Positions 18,192-26,742 of a stretch of 64,000 nucleotides of DNA are shown here, piece by piece. Positions within the stretch are counted from its first letter, which is position 1, and each line of letters opens with the position of its first letter. A program made the position numbers and the translations under genes. Under the pieces are notes generated by a model. The model had not been told where the DNA came from. It ran no database searches and worked only from the letters and a program-made list of their open reading frames with translations. The DNA comes from SIG636 sp045592105 (lineage in GTDB: Bacteria; Bacillota; Clostridia; Oscillospirales; CAG-382), in NCBI GenBank assembly GCA_045592105.1, contig JAZNUB010000069.1:62001-126000 (forward strand), read 5' to 3'.

Positions 18192-18974
18192 TTATACTTT
18201 TGATAGTGCTTTCGATTTCTTTTGTATGGCTGTGTATGCAAAAGTAAACAGCAAAATATAAACCACAAACAAAAGAACAACCGTTAAGGGATAAAGTACG
18301 GGGTTGCCGTTCACTAATTTATACACTATATCGTAAGGCGTTCCGTCGCCCCTCATTAAAAACATATAATTGCAGGAGAAAAACACATTGGCAATATAAG
18401 CCGCAACACAGAACGAAAGCAGTATAGCAAACGATATAGGCAGGTTTTTCTTTTTCATGGTTGCCATCTTCGCAATAAGGACGTAAAGAGAAGCAAAGCC
18501 TATTGTAGAATGCGTAATTGCGGAAACAACATTTTCAAGCGACAGCACGGGGTATGAGTTAAAATTGTTGCCTGCACAGTATGTTCCAAGTAAACCGCCA
18601 ATCAATCCAAAAACGGCAATAAAGTCCAAACAAGCTTCTTTGATTCTGCCCTTTGATACGGCGGCAATCGGTATGGTGATCATCTGAATACTGCATAAAA
18701 ACAGGGGAAGGCAGTTTACCCAGTGCAAGGGATTACTTTCCCTAAAGCATAGAAAAACTATTTTGCAAATTTCAATCCCATCAAGCACAAATGCCGTATA
18801 AAGCAAAACGCGGCATTTTTCTTTAAGGGTTTTGTTTTTATTCCTTTTGCCTAAAACAATAGCAAGTGCTATCATTGCAACTGCGAAGATAGAAACAAAT
18901 AAAATATGTTGCCAAGAAAGAAACCCCTCGGCGGTACGCTTGTATCCGCCAATACCTAAAAATTCTTTCATCAA
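18192..18974 (-). CDS. YwaF/TMEM164-like integral membrane protein
   Basis: A 260-residue protein with about seven membrane segments. The stretch HWVNCLPLFLCSIQMI is close to the LPLHLC core of the YwaF/TIGR02206 family, related to eukaryotic TMEM164, and THSTIGFASLYVL and the final SCNYMFLMRGDGTPYD also fit. TMEM164 has been described as an acyltransferase; whether bacterial members act this way is unknown. It is a single gene, with AGGAGATAT before its start, convergent with the feo operon. Confidence 0.65.
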   Translation of the reverse strand: MMKEFLGIGGYKRTAEGFLSWQHILFVSIFAVAMIALAIVLGKRNKNKTLKEKCRVLLYTAFVLDGIEICKIVFLCFRESNPLHWVNCLPLFLCSIQMITIPIAAVSKGRIKEACLDFIAVFGLIGGLLGTYCAGNNFNSYPVLSLENVVSAITHSTIGFASLYVLIAKMATMKKKNLPISFAILLSFCVAAYIANVFFSCNYMFLMRGDGTPYDIVYKLVNGNPVLYPLTVVLLFVVYILLFTFAYTAIQKKSKALSKV

Positions 18975-19119
18975 ATATATCTCCTATTCCAACGCTTGAT
19001 ATATAAGTGTTGATTGCTTTCAGTATATACTAATGTCGAACAATTGTCAAGTTTGTATGTTGATGAGATTATTTGGGAATTGTGTTGCTAAGAATGCTAA
19101 ATTTAATGCCGTAAAACCA

Positions 19120-19148
19120 TTGACAAAAACTAAACTATGTAGTATAAT
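19120..19148 (+). promoter_or_regulatory. Promoter of the tRNA-Pro locus
   Basis: Exact consensus TTGACA (19120-19125), 17 bases, TATAAT (19143-19148). It lies 45 bp before the truncated tRNA copy and about 240 bp before the intact tRNA, so a transcript from here should run through both. Confidence 0.8.
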
Positions 19149-19175
19149 ACTTTAGCTAAAGAAAATTTATCCATC

Positions 19176-19216
19176 AAATATATTAATTACTATCGGGGTG
19201 TGGCTCAGTTTGGTAG
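19176..19216 (+). pseudogene. Truncated tRNA-Pro copy with its leader (direct repeat, left copy)
   Basis: A 41-bp stretch here is identical to 19373-19413. It covers 18 bases of leader and the first 23 bases of tRNA-Pro (acceptor strand, D stem and most of the D loop, from 19194). After GGTAG it departs from tRNA sequence, so no tRNA can form from this copy. Confidence 0.8.
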
Positions 19217-19372
19217 GCGAGCACAGCCGCGCCGCCGGGGGCGGATGAAGCGGCTGATGCGAGGGCGAAGCACCGCCGTTAAATAAGCATTAACTAAGGC
19301 GTAGCATCATCGGTGCGAGCGTAAGCGTAGCGCTCTACATAAGAATGCTTTTCTTGGCAAATATAACTATTT
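19217..19372 (+). other. Hairpin-rich segment between the two tRNA-Pro 5' copies
   Basis: About 155 bp with no coding frame. The first two thirds are much richer in GC than the flanks. Possible stems: CAGCCGC (19224-19230) with GCGGCTG (19250-19256), enclosing CCGCC with GGCGG (19232-19236 with 19240-19244); CGCCGTTAA (19274-19282) with TTAAC plus GGCG (19290-19301); GCACCG with CGGTGC (19270-19275 with 19311-19316). AGCGCTCTAC (19329-19338) is the reverse complement of the D-arm bases GTAGAGCGCT (19410-19419) in the intact tRNA. It could be a structured RNA, a tiny non-autonomous element or rearrangement debris. Confidence 0.5.
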
Positions 19373-19390
19373 AAATATATTAATTACTAT

Positions 19391-19467
19391 CGGGGTGTGG
19401 CTCAGTTTGGTAGAGCGCTTGGTTCGGGACCAAGAGGCCGTGGGTTCGAATCCCGCCACTCCGACCA
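19391..19467 (+). tRNA. tRNA-Pro (anticodon CGG)
   Basis: A full 77-nt cloverleaf with encoded CCA: acceptor CGGGGTG with CACTCCG (one G-U), D stem GCTC/GAGC, anticodon stem CTTGG/CCAAG around loop TTCGGGA giving anticodon CGG, T stem GTGGG/CCCGC with TTCGAAT loop. It reads proline codon CCG. A partial copy of its leader and 5' end lies 197 bp upstream. Confidence 0.95.
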
Positions 19468-19543
19468 AAGGCAACAATCCGAACCTTCTTACAATATGTG
19501 AAAGGTTTGGTTTTTGTTTTTTACAGTAAAAAGGGGATTAGTT

Positions 19544-20698
19544 ATGGAACAAATTAAAGGCTTTAAAAACAGTTATATCCTAACCGAAAATGGGCTTGAA
19601 AAAACCAATTTGCTTATTGAAAACGGCTTGATTAAGCGCATTGGCTCTTTTGAATGTGATGGGCTTATAGAATTAAGTGACGATATGGTTATAGTCCCAG
19701 GCTTTATTGACCAGCACACGCACGGTGCGGCCGGCAATGATGTGATGGATGGAACTACTGATGCATTAGAAACGATGGCAACAGCTCTTGCAATGGAGGG
19801 AACTACTGCTTTTTTGGCAACCACGGCTATGCAAAGCCCTAAGGATATAGAGAAATCTTTATGTGTCGTTAAAGAATATATGGAAGCGGCGCACAAAACA
19901 GGAGCGGAGATAATAGGCGTGCATTTAGAGGGGCCGTTTATTTCGTGCGCATATAGCGGTGCGTTGCTTGCTGAATATTTGGAAGCTCCAAGTGTTGAGG
20001 CTTTTAAGCGTTATGAAAAAGCAAGCGTCAATAATATTAAGCTTGTTACTATGGCGGTTGAAGAAGATGGCGCCGATGCCTTGATTGAATATTTGGTTTC
20101 CAAAGATATAGTAGTATCTATCGGGCACACAAATTCGAATTATAAGGACGTAGAAAAAGCAGTTAAAGCAGGGGCTACTTGCGTTACGCACACGTTCAAC
20201 GCACAAAAGCCCATACATCACCGCGAGGTTGGAACTGCAGGCTCGGCTTTGCTGTTTGATGAGCTGTACTGTGAAGCTATTTGTGACGGTATACATTTGT
20301 CACCACCTGCAATTAAGCTTTTATGGAAGAACAAGCCTGCAGATAAGATGGTTTTGGTAACGGATTCGTTGCGTGCAAAATTTATGCCGGACGGGGAGTA
20401 TATCGAAGCGGGAAATCAGAAGGTTATTGTAAAAAACGGTGCAGGCAGGCTTGAAGACGGAACTCTTGCAGGTAGCACCGCCAAGATGAACGAAGCGGTT
20501 AGCAACGTTATGGAGTTTGTGGGTGTAGACCTTGCTGCTGCCGTTAAGCTTGCAAGTGAAAACCCTGCTAAAAATTTAGGCGTGTTTGATAGGATGGGCA
20601 GCATTAAAGAAGGGAAGCTTGCAAATTTCGTAATCGTTGATAAAGACGTAAACGTTTATCAAACCATAAGGAACGGAAAAGTTATTTACAGTAAATAA
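19544..20698 (+). CDS. nagA: N-acetylglucosamine-6-phosphate deacetylase
   Basis: A 384-residue amidohydrolase that removes acetate from GlcNAc-6-P. Markers: metal-site start PGFIDQHTHGA, the Glu in GVHLEGPFIS, His in VSIGHTN and VTHTFNA, substrate loop GTAGSALL, catalytic Asp in VLVTDSLRAKF and the late GSTAKMNEAVSNV. The ATG at 19544 is chosen because AAGGGGATTA lies just before it; a longer in-frame start at 19514 lacks a ribosome site. The NagZ-like gene follows after 24 bases, so both probably work in amino-sugar or wall recycling. No nagB or PTS gene is present here. Confidence 0.93.
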   Translation: MEQIKGFKNSYILTENGLEKTNLLIENGLIKRIGSFECDGLIELSDDMVIVPGFIDQHTHGAAGNDVMDGTTDALETMATALAMEGTTAFLATTAMQSPKDIEKSLCVVKEYMEAAHKTGAEIIGVHLEGPFISCAYSGALLAEYLEAPSVEAFKRYEKASVNNIKLVTMAVEEDGADALIEYLVSKDIVVSIGHTNSNYKDVEKAVKAGATCVTHTFNAQKPIHHREVGTAGSALLFDELYCEAICDGIHLSPPAIKLLWKNKPADKMVLVTDSLRAKFMPDGEYIEAGNQKVIVKNGAGRLEDGTLAGSTAKMNEAVSNVMEFVGVDLAAAVKLASENPAKNLGVFDRMGSIKEGKLANFVIVDKDVNVYQTIRNGKVIYSK

Positions 20699-20722
20699 AA
20701 ACAAAAAATTAAGGAGCTTGTT

Positions 20723-22276
20723 ATGATTGATTACAGAGTTAAACCCGTTGATGAAATGACAGTTGATGAATTAATAGGCCAAGTAATAATGGTAGGTTTG
20801 CCCGGTGATAGACTTGATGATGTATATGCCGAGTTTATCAAAGAGAAAAAAATCGGTAACTATATTTTGTTTGCAAGAAATTATAAAGACACAAAGCAAA
20901 TGAAAGCTTTTATGAAAGAGCTGTATGAGCATACTCTTGATGTAACCGGCTCTTACCCTTTAGTTTCTATCGACCAAGAGGGCGGTATGGTTGTAAGGCT
21001 GTTTAAGGACGTTACTTTTCCGGCAAGCCCTTTAACAACTTCTGCAACGTCTGTTCCTGATGCGCCGTACAAAACAGGTGCAATAATAGGAAAAGACATG
21101 ATGAAAATGGGCATCAATTTGAACTTGGCGCCCTGTTTGGAAATAAACGATGACTTATCTAATCCGTTGGTAAATATACGCGGCTACGGCGCAACTAAGG
21201 AGCTTGTTCTTAAAAACGCAACAAGGTTTGTAAACGGTATACAAGATAGCGGCGCGTTAAGCTGTATCAAGCATTTTCCGGGCGCAGGCTCCAGCACTAA
21301 GGATTCGCATTGGGAGCTTCCGATAATAGAGGACCCGCAGGAAGATTTGATAAACTACAATATGTATCCGTTTTTCCACTTATTGGAAAGCGATGCGTTG
21401 ATGACAAGCCATTGCATATACAAATCGTTTGATGAACTGCCTTCTACCTTGTCAAAGGTTTTACTTACCGAGGTTTTGCGTGAAAAAATCGGGTTTAAGG
21501 GCTTAGTAATATCCGACGGTATGGAGATGAAGGCTATTTCTGACCACTATGGTATTGGTAACGGCTGTGTTATGGCACTTAATGCGGGCTGTGATATTTT
21601 GCTTTTGTGTCACGAATACGAGGAGCAGAGAGAAGCGTTCAATTGCGTTAAGCGTGCTGTGGAAAGCGGCGAGCTTCCTGTTGAGCTATTAAAAGAGAAG
21701 GCTGAAAGAATTAACAAAGCAAAGCAAAAGCTGTTAAAGGGTATGCAGCAGTATTTTACTGATGATGAGTATGTTCGCAACGAAGAAGAGCACGCTTTGA
21801 TGCAAAATATCGTTGATAATTCCTATACTTTGATAATGGGCAACGAGCCTGCTATCACTCCTAATACGTTGATAGTTTCTTCCAATGTTAGGGTTGCAAG
21901 TATTGCCGAGGATGAGTTTGACGAGAGAAATTTGACCAAAGCGTTAAAAACAAGCTTTCCTGATAATGAGGTAGTGCAGTATACAAGCGATGAAAACATT
22001 AAAAAGACCGTGTGGGAAAAGCTTGATGCCTGTGATAGGGTGTTGATGTATTCGTATGATGCTTGCTATGATGAGATACAACAGGATTTGGTAAATAGCC
22101 TTTTGAAAACTGATAAGGAAGTATATGTAATTTCTATAAAAGGTCCGATAGACAGGCAGCATTTTGAAGGGCTAAAGAATTACTCTTGCGTATACGAGTA
22201 TACGCCTAACAGCATTAGAACTATTATTAAGCAGCTTAAAAAAGAGATAACGCTAAACGGTAAGCTGCCTCAATAA
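20723..22276 (+). CDS. NagZ-like beta-N-acetylhexosaminidase (GH3)
   Basis: A 517-residue glycoside hydrolase family 3 protein without a signal peptide. The catalytic domain (residues 10-335) has LVSIDQEGGMVVRL, the NagZ loop KHFPGAG (183-189) followed by DSH (194-196, the Asp-His acid/base pair), and nucleophile Asp265 in ISDGMEMKAI. The usual His or Leu after KHFPG is Ala. Residues 365-517 form a C-terminal GH3-type alpha/beta domain. With nagA it suggests release and processing of GlcNAc from muropeptides or chitin fragments in the cytoplasm. AAGGAGCTTGTT precedes the ATG. Confidence 0.88.
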   Translation: MIDYRVKPVDEMTVDELIGQVIMVGLPGDRLDDVYAEFIKEKKIGNYILFARNYKDTKQMKAFMKELYEHTLDVTGSYPLVSIDQEGGMVVRLFKDVTFPASPLTTSATSVPDAPYKTGAIIGKDMMKMGINLNLAPCLEINDDLSNPLVNIRGYGATKELVLKNATRFVNGIQDSGALSCIKHFPGAGSSTKDSHWELPIIEDPQEDLINYNMYPFFHLLESDALMTSHCIYKSFDELPSTLSKVLLTEVLREKIGFKGLVISDGMEMKAISDHYGIGNGCVMALNAGCDILLLCHEYEEQREAFNCVKRAVESGELPVELLKEKAERINKAKQKLLKGMQQYFTDDEYVRNEEEHALMQNIVDNSYTLIMGNEPAITPNTLIVSSNVRVASIAEDEFDERNLTKALKTSFPDNEVVQYTSDENIKKTVWEKLDACDRVLMYSYDACYDEIQQDLVNSLLKTDKEVYVISIKGPIDRQHFEGLKNYSCVYEYTPNSIRTIIKQLKKEITLNGKLPQ

Positions 22277-22309
22277 TTAGGATAGAAACAAAATAATTGA
22301 ATGATTAAG

Positions 22310-22353
22310 GGGGGCTGTTAGAAATGCTCATTCAAGCATTTCTAACAGCCCCC
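22310..22353. terminator. Long hairpin terminator between convergent operons
   Basis: A perfect 19-bp stem (22310-22328 with 22335-22353) and 6-base loop between the nagA-nagZ unit and the reverse ACT-domain gene. T runs are weak on both sides; the position suits two-way termination. Confidence 0.8.
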
Positions 22354-22381
22354 GTTTCATTGTTGTAATTAGTGCTGTGGT

Positions 22382-22813
22382 TTATAGGTTGTTGATGTCC
22401 TCTTGTGCAAGTAGAACCATCCCCGTATCCTTAAGCACTTGTTCTGCCAGTTCGTTATTAGCAACGCGTAAAACAACGTAAGCGTTTTCCTTAACGGTGG
22501 CGATAAAAGCGTACATATACTCGATATTAATGTCTTTTTCAGCAAGCAAAGCCAAAATCTTTGCAAGCCCACCGGGAACGTTTGGCATTTGCACGCCGAT
22601 AACATCGGTTACTGAAACAACGGTGCCTTTATCCTTAAGTAAGTTTACTGCTTTGTCCAAATCGCTAACGATAAGGCGAAGGATGCCAAAATCCATAGTG
22701 TCTGCAATACTCAACGCGCGAACGTCTATGTGTTCGTTTGCAAGTGCATTAAGCGTTTCGTATACAGAGCCGCGTTTGTTTTCTGCAAAAACAGATAGTT
22801 GTTTAATTGCCAT
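22382..22813 (-). CDS. Tandem ACT domain protein
   Basis: A 143-residue protein with two ACT domains (about 4-65 and 70-140; strands such as QLSVFAENKRGSVYETLNAL and GVQMPNVPGGLAKILALLAEK). ACT domains usually bind amino acids. This form commonly sits directly after phenylacetate-CoA ligase genes, as here (21-base gap), and may sense aromatic amino acids for that pathway (inference). The ATG at 22813 is chosen because GGGGAGCATATT lies before it. Confidence 0.85.
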   Translation of the reverse strand: MAIKQLSVFAENKRGSVYETLNALANEHIDVRALSIADTMDFGILRLIVSDLDKAVNLLKDKGTVVSVTDVIGVQMPNVPGGLAKILALLAEKDINIEYMYAFIATVKENAYVVLRVANNELAEQVLKDTGMVLLAQEDINNL

Positions 22814-22834
22814 AATATGCTCCCCTTTCAAATA

Positions 22835-24136
22835 TTAATAAAGCTTTCTCTTGTCTATAACACGTACAGCCTTGCCCTCGCTTCTAACGATGGATTTAGG
22901 CTCTACAATGCTAACCTTGGCGTGTATACCCAGGACAGATTTCAGTGCCTCGGTTATTTCTTTTTCCTTTTGGGTAAGATGCTGAACGGTATCAGAAAAC
23001 AGCTCAGGCGTCATTTCAACCTTAACCTCAATAGTATCGCTGTTGTTTTGACGGTCAACAAGTATTTGATAGTTGCTTGTAAGCCCCATATTAAGCAGAA
23101 CCATTTCGATTTGGGAAGGGAATACGTTTACGCCCCTAATGATAAGCATATCATCGCTTCTGCCCATAGGTTTGGACATTCTAACGTGTGTTCTGCCGCA
23201 GGAGCAGGGGGTTTTATCCAGCACGCAAATATCACGCGTTCTGTAACGTATAAGCGGAAAAGCTTCTTTGGTTATGCTGGTGAACACAAGCTCGCCCTTC
23301 TCCCCATCGGGAAGCACCTCACCCGTGTTGGGGTCAATAATTTCCGCTATAAAGTGGTCCTCGTTAATGTGCATACCCTTTTGCTCGATACACTCGAAAG
23401 ATACGCCGGGGCCGGACATTTCGGTAAGCCCGTAAATGTCAAAAGCTTTTATGCCCAGTTTTTGTTCTATATCGTTTCTCATTTCGCCGGTCCAAGCCTC
23501 TGCACCGAAAATACCAGCTTTAAGCTTTATTTGGTCGCGAACGCCGCGCTCGTAGATGGATTCAGTGAGATATGCGGCGTAAGAGGGGGTGCAGCAAATT
23601 ATGGTAGAACCAAGGTCGCACATAAATTGAATTTGCCTGTCCGTGTTACCGGAGGACATTGGAAGCGTTAAGGAGCCAACCTTGTGAGAGCCGCCGTGCA
23701 GCCCCGAGCCGCCGGTAAACAAGCCGTAGCCATAGCAAACCTGAACAACATCCTCTTCTGTACCGCCTGCGGCAACTATTGCGCGCGCGCAGCAGTCCTC
23801 CCATAAATCAATATCGTTCTGTGTATAAAACGCTATAACTCGTTTTCCCGTTGTACCGCTTGTGGAGTGTATGCGTACACAATCCTTCAGCGGTGCTGCC
23901 ATTAAGCCGTAGGGATAAGCATCCCTTAGATCAGCTTTTGTAAGGAAAGGAAGCTTATGTAAATCGGCAGTGGACCTTATATCCTCAGGCTTAACACCTT
24001 TTTCGTCCATCTTGTTACGATAATACTCAACATTTTCGTAAACACGTTTAACCGTTGCAACCAGCCTTTCATCCTGCCAAGCCTGTATCTGCTCTCTGGA
24101 GGCTGTTTCTATATCCTTTTGGTAATATCTTTCCAT
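22835..24136 (-). CDS. paaK: Phenylacetate-CoA ligase
   Basis: A 433-residue adenylate-forming ligase joining phenylacetate or a similar aryl acid to CoA. Markers are the P loop HSTSGTTGKR, the PaaK-type GYGLFTGGSGLHGG, FGAEAWT, DIYGLTEMSGPGV, the RYRTRDI hinge, a Cys pair in TPCSCGRTH and the C-terminal GRSDDMLIIRGVNVFPSQIE. In peptide fermenters such ligases can run in reverse or serve as aryl-CoA handling enzymes next to IorAB, which is also in this window. The start overlaps the upstream stop by one base (TAATG). Exact aryl substrate unknown. Confidence 0.92.
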   Translation of the reverse strand: MERYYQKDIETASREQIQAWQDERLVATVKRVYENVEYYRNKMDEKGVKPEDIRSTADLHKLPFLTKADLRDAYPYGLMAAPLKDCVRIHSTSGTTGKRVIAFYTQNDIDLWEDCCARAIVAAGGTEEDVVQVCYGYGLFTGGSGLHGGSHKVGSLTLPMSSGNTDRQIQFMCDLGSTIICCTPSYAAYLTESIYERGVRDQIKLKAGIFGAEAWTGEMRNDIEQKLGIKAFDIYGLTEMSGPGVSFECIEQKGMHINEDHFIAEIIDPNTGEVLPDGEKGELVFTSITKEAFPLIRYRTRDICVLDKTPCSCGRTHVRMSKPMGRSDDMLIIRGVNVFPSQIEMVLLNMGLTSNYQILVDRQNNSDTIEVKVEMTPELFSDTVQHLTQKEKEITEALKSVLGIHAKVSIVEPKSIVRSEGKAVRVIDKRKLY

Positions 24137-24732
24137 TATTTTTTCTCGCGCTTTTGGCGTGCCTTTCTTTTGATGGTTGATTTTTTTGTAACCGAGTAGC
24201 CAAAGCTACCAAGCTTTTTTCCCAGCCCAAAATATTCCCCGTGAGAATATGTAACGAGCTTGCATTTATCAAGACACAACTTACCGTCGCACACATATTT
24301 ATCATCAACACTTACACATACTATATCAGCAATAAACATATCGTGTGAGCCAAGAGAAACCTTATCGGTAACCTTGCACTCCAAAGAGATAGGGCATTGA
24401 GCTATAGAAACGCAATCTATCTCAAAGCATTCCTCAGCATCAAAGCCGCAAAGCTCAAACTTATCCGCATCCTTGCCGCTTTTAACGCCGCAAAGGTCAA
24501 GCTGCTTTACAATCTCTTCCGTCGGTAAGTTGATGGTAAACACTCCGTTAGAATCGATTAGCTCATAAGAAAACCTTTCGGGCCGTACCGAGATATAGGT
24601 TTTCGGCGGATGGCTGTTGATGATACCCGTCCATGCAATAGTAATAACGTTTTTACTGCTGCCTTTTCCGCAGGCAACAAGCACAGCAGGTAACGGAGCC
24701 ATCAGCGTAGAGCCTTTCCATTTTTGCTTCAT
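24136..24732 (-). CDS. Flavin reductase-like FMN-binding protein
   Basis: A 198-residue protein of the flavin reductase-like domain family (PF01613). Family marks are PLPAVLVACGKGSSKNVITIAW near the start, YISVRPERFSYELI, FTINLPTE and a Lys/Arg-rich tail. Such proteins bind FMN and reduce it or pass electrons. It is the first gene of a three-gene reverse operon with paaK and the ACT protein, behind a clear promoter, with GGAGGAGC before the ATG. Its link to aryl acid metabolism is inferred from position only. Confidence 0.85.
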   Translation of the reverse strand: MKQKWKGSTLMAPLPAVLVACGKGSSKNVITIAWTGIINSHPPKTYISVRPERFSYELIDSNGVFTINLPTEEIVKQLDLCGVKSGKDADKFELCGFDAEECFEIDCVSIAQCPISLECKVTDKVSLGSHDMFIADIVCVSVDDKYVCDGKLCLDKCKLVTYSHGEYFGLGKKLGSFGYSVTKKSTIKRKARQKREKK

Positions 24733-24773
24733 AAAGCTCCTCCGTACTTATTAAGATGAAAATCTTCAAAACA

Positions 24774-24802
24774 ATACTAACATATTTATAAAACCATGTC
24801 AA
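24774..24802 (-). promoter_or_regulatory. Promoter of the flavin reductase-paaK-ACT operon
   Basis: On the minus strand, TTGACA (24797-24802), 17 bases, TAGTAT (24774-24779), about 40 bases before the first start codon. Confidence 0.75.
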
Positions 24803-24842
24803 GGCGAAAGGAATAATAATTCATTGCTTTTGCATACTTTTT

Positions 24843-24884
24843 GTTGCAATTGCAACGGAAAACGCACCTGTATATAGCTACAAT
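24843..24884 (+). promoter_or_regulatory. Palindrome and putative -10 before the ABC importer
   Basis: GTTGCAATTGCAAC (24843-24856) is a perfect 14-bp palindrome. A possible -10, TACAAT, lies at 24879-24884, which would place the palindrome over the -35 region. It is a candidate operator for the importer and possibly for the divergent operon. Confidence 0.5.
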
Positions 24885-24920
24885 ATAGTCAAGAAAATAA
24901 TACTAAAGGAGATAGATTAT

Positions 24921-26000
24921 ATGAAAAAATTTACAGCTTTATTACTTGTGCTTCTTATGAGCGTTGCGGCATTTGCTTCCTGCGCTGATGATGTTAAGGA
25001 AGTAGTTTCGGATGACGTTAGCACTGAAGCATCTGATGCAGTTGTTTCTGAAGAAAGCGAAGAAAGCAAAGATGCAGCTTCGTCTGAGGACAGCTCTGAT
25101 ATCGTTACAGATACGGTTTTCCGCATCGGCGGCTTAAAGGGCCCAACCTCTATGGGCTTGGTAAAGCTTATGCAGGATAACGAGCAGGACAAATCCAAGC
25201 TAAACTACGATTTTAAAGTAGAGGCAACCGCAGATATGATAAGCCCGCTTCTTATTAAAGGGGAGCTTGATATGGTAGCCGTACCAGCAAATTTGGCTTC
25301 TATCCTTTACAATAACACTCAGGGTAAGGTTAAGGTATTGGCAATCAACACCCTTGGCGTTATCTATATCGTCGAGAAAAACGCAGGTATAACAAATCTT
25401 GCAGACCTTAAGGGGAAAACAATATATGCAACTGGCAAAGGTTCAACGCCCGAATATAATTTGCGTTATCTGCTTTCACAAGCAGGTGTTGACCCCGATA
25501 AGGACGTTACTATAGAGTGGAAGAGCGAGCCTAACGAGGTTGTTGCATTGCTTAAGAACTCTGATAGCGGCGTTGCAATGTTGCCCCAGCCTTACGTTAC
25601 CGTGGCACAAACTCAAGTGCCCGAGCTTAAGATTGCAATTAATCTTAACGAAGAGTGGAACAAGCTAAACAACGGCAGTATGATGGTAACAGGCGTTCTT
25701 GTTGCGCGTGCTGATTTTGTGGAGAATAACAAGGGTGCTATTGATACATTTCTTAACGAGTACAAGGCTTCTACCGAGTATATCAACTCCAACCCCAAGG
25801 AAGCATCCGTTTGGGTAGAGGAGCGCATCGGCGTTAAAGCTGCAGTTGCTGAAAAGGCAGTACCTTACTGCAATATTACGTTTATATCCGGTGCTGATAT
25901 GAAGGAAGCACTTAGCGGATATCTTAAAGTTCTATACGACCAAAATGCAAAATCCGTAGGCGGTGCAATGCCTGCAGATGGCTTCTATTATGGGGCTTAA
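24921..26000 (+). CDS. ABC importer substrate-binding lipoprotein (SsuA/NMT1 type)
   Basis: A 359-residue exported lipoprotein: hydrophobic start and lipobox ending at Cys21 (FASC), an acidic Ser/Glu-rich linker to about residue 60, then a type II binding fold with GGLKGPTSMGLVK, GELDMVAVPANLA, LADLKGKTIYATGKGSTPEYNLR and LPQPYVTVAQ. This pattern fits the SsuA/THI5/NMT1 group, which binds sulfonates, nitrate, pyrimidine precursors or other small acids. The ligand cannot be set from sequence. AAAGGAGATAG precedes the ATG. It heads a three-gene importer operon divergent from the paaK operon, hinting at an aromatic or cofactor-related ligand. Confidence 0.88.
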   Translation: MKKFTALLLVLLMSVAAFASCADDVKEVVSDDVSTEASDAVVSEESEESKDAASSEDSSDIVTDTVFRIGGLKGPTSMGLVKLMQDNEQDKSKLNYDFKVEATADMISPLLIKGELDMVAVPANLASILYNNTQGKVKVLAINTLGVIYIVEKNAGITNLADLKGKTIYATGKGSTPEYNLRYLLSQAGVDPDKDVTIEWKSEPNEVVALLKNSDSGVAMLPQPYVTVAQTQVPELKIAINLNEEWNKLNNGSMMVTGVLVARADFVENNKGAIDTFLNEYKASTEYINSNPKEASVWVEERIGVKAAVAEKAVPYCNITFISGADMKEALSGYLKVLYDQNAKSVGGAMPADGFYYGA

Positions 26001-26742
26001 AAAAACGTTACAAAAGCTGGCTGCTGTTCTGCTTGCACTTCTTGTGTGGCAGGCGGCAGCCGCCTACATTAATGAAAAAATACTTCTTGTTTCACCAATA
26101 CAAGTGCTAAAAAGGCTTTTCACGCTTGTTTTTGAGGATGGATTTTTACAAACCGTTTCATTTACGCTGTTGCGTATAATCGGCGGCTTTTTTGCAGGCT
26201 TTGTGCTTGGTGCCGTATTGGGCGTTATTGCAGGCCGCTTTAAGCTTATTGAAACCTTGCTTTGGCCGTATATGATAACGGTAAAATCCGTTCCCGTGGC
26301 GTCATTTATAGTTATCGCTCTAATATGGCTTGCATCCTCAAAGCTATCGGTTTTTATATCGTTTCTTATGGTGCTTCCAATTGTGTATACAAATATCCTA
26401 ACAGGTATAAAAAACACGGATAAAAAGCTTGTTCAAGCGGCAAAGCTTTTTAAGCTATCGGGTGCAAAAAAGTTCCTGTTTATACATTTGCCACAGCTAA
26501 AGCCATATATAATCTCAGCTTGCAACGTTTCTATTGGCCTTGCGTGGAAAAGCGGTGTTGCGGCGGAAGTAATTGCCATCCCCGATGGTTCACTTGGGGA
26601 AATGCTTTATAACGCAAAGGTTTATTATGATACGGCAGATTTGTTTGCATGGACAGTTGTTATTGTAATAGTAAGCGTTGCTTTTGAAAAGCTGTTTGTG
26701 TATGGCATAAAATCTATATTTAAGGCGGTGGAAAAGCTATGA
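25990..26742 (+). CDS. ABC importer permease (SsuC type)
   Basis: A 250-residue BPD-type inner membrane permease with about six segments. The coupling motif is in the stretch VQAAKLFKLSGAKKFLFIHLPQLKPYI, close to the EAA loop of SsuC/TauC permeases. The start at ATG 25990 overlaps the binding-protein stop by 11 bases; ATG 25978 in the same frame is also possible. It pairs with the ATPase gene, which overlaps its stop by 4 bases. Confidence 0.87.
   Translation: MGLKKTLQKLAAVLLALLVWQAAAAYINEKILLVSPIQVLKRLFTLVFEDGFLQTVSFTLLRIIGGFFAGFVLGAVLGVIAGRFKLIETLLWPYMITVKSVPVASFIVIALIWLASSKLSVFISFLMVLPIVYTNILTGIKNTDKKLVQAAKLFKLSGAKKFLFIHLPQLKPYIISACNVSIGLAWKSGVAAEVIAIPDGSLGEMLYNAKVYYDTADLFAWTVVIVIVSVAFEKLFVYGIKSIFKAVEKL

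Noticed and set aside
19217..19372. An insertion sequence at the tRNA locus
   Set aside because: Too short, no transposase frame and no terminal inverted repeats at the ends; only a direct repeat of tRNA sequence is present.
22799..23671. A 290-codon plus-strand frame across paaK
   Set aside because: It is antisense to a complete PaaK with all motifs; no independent support.
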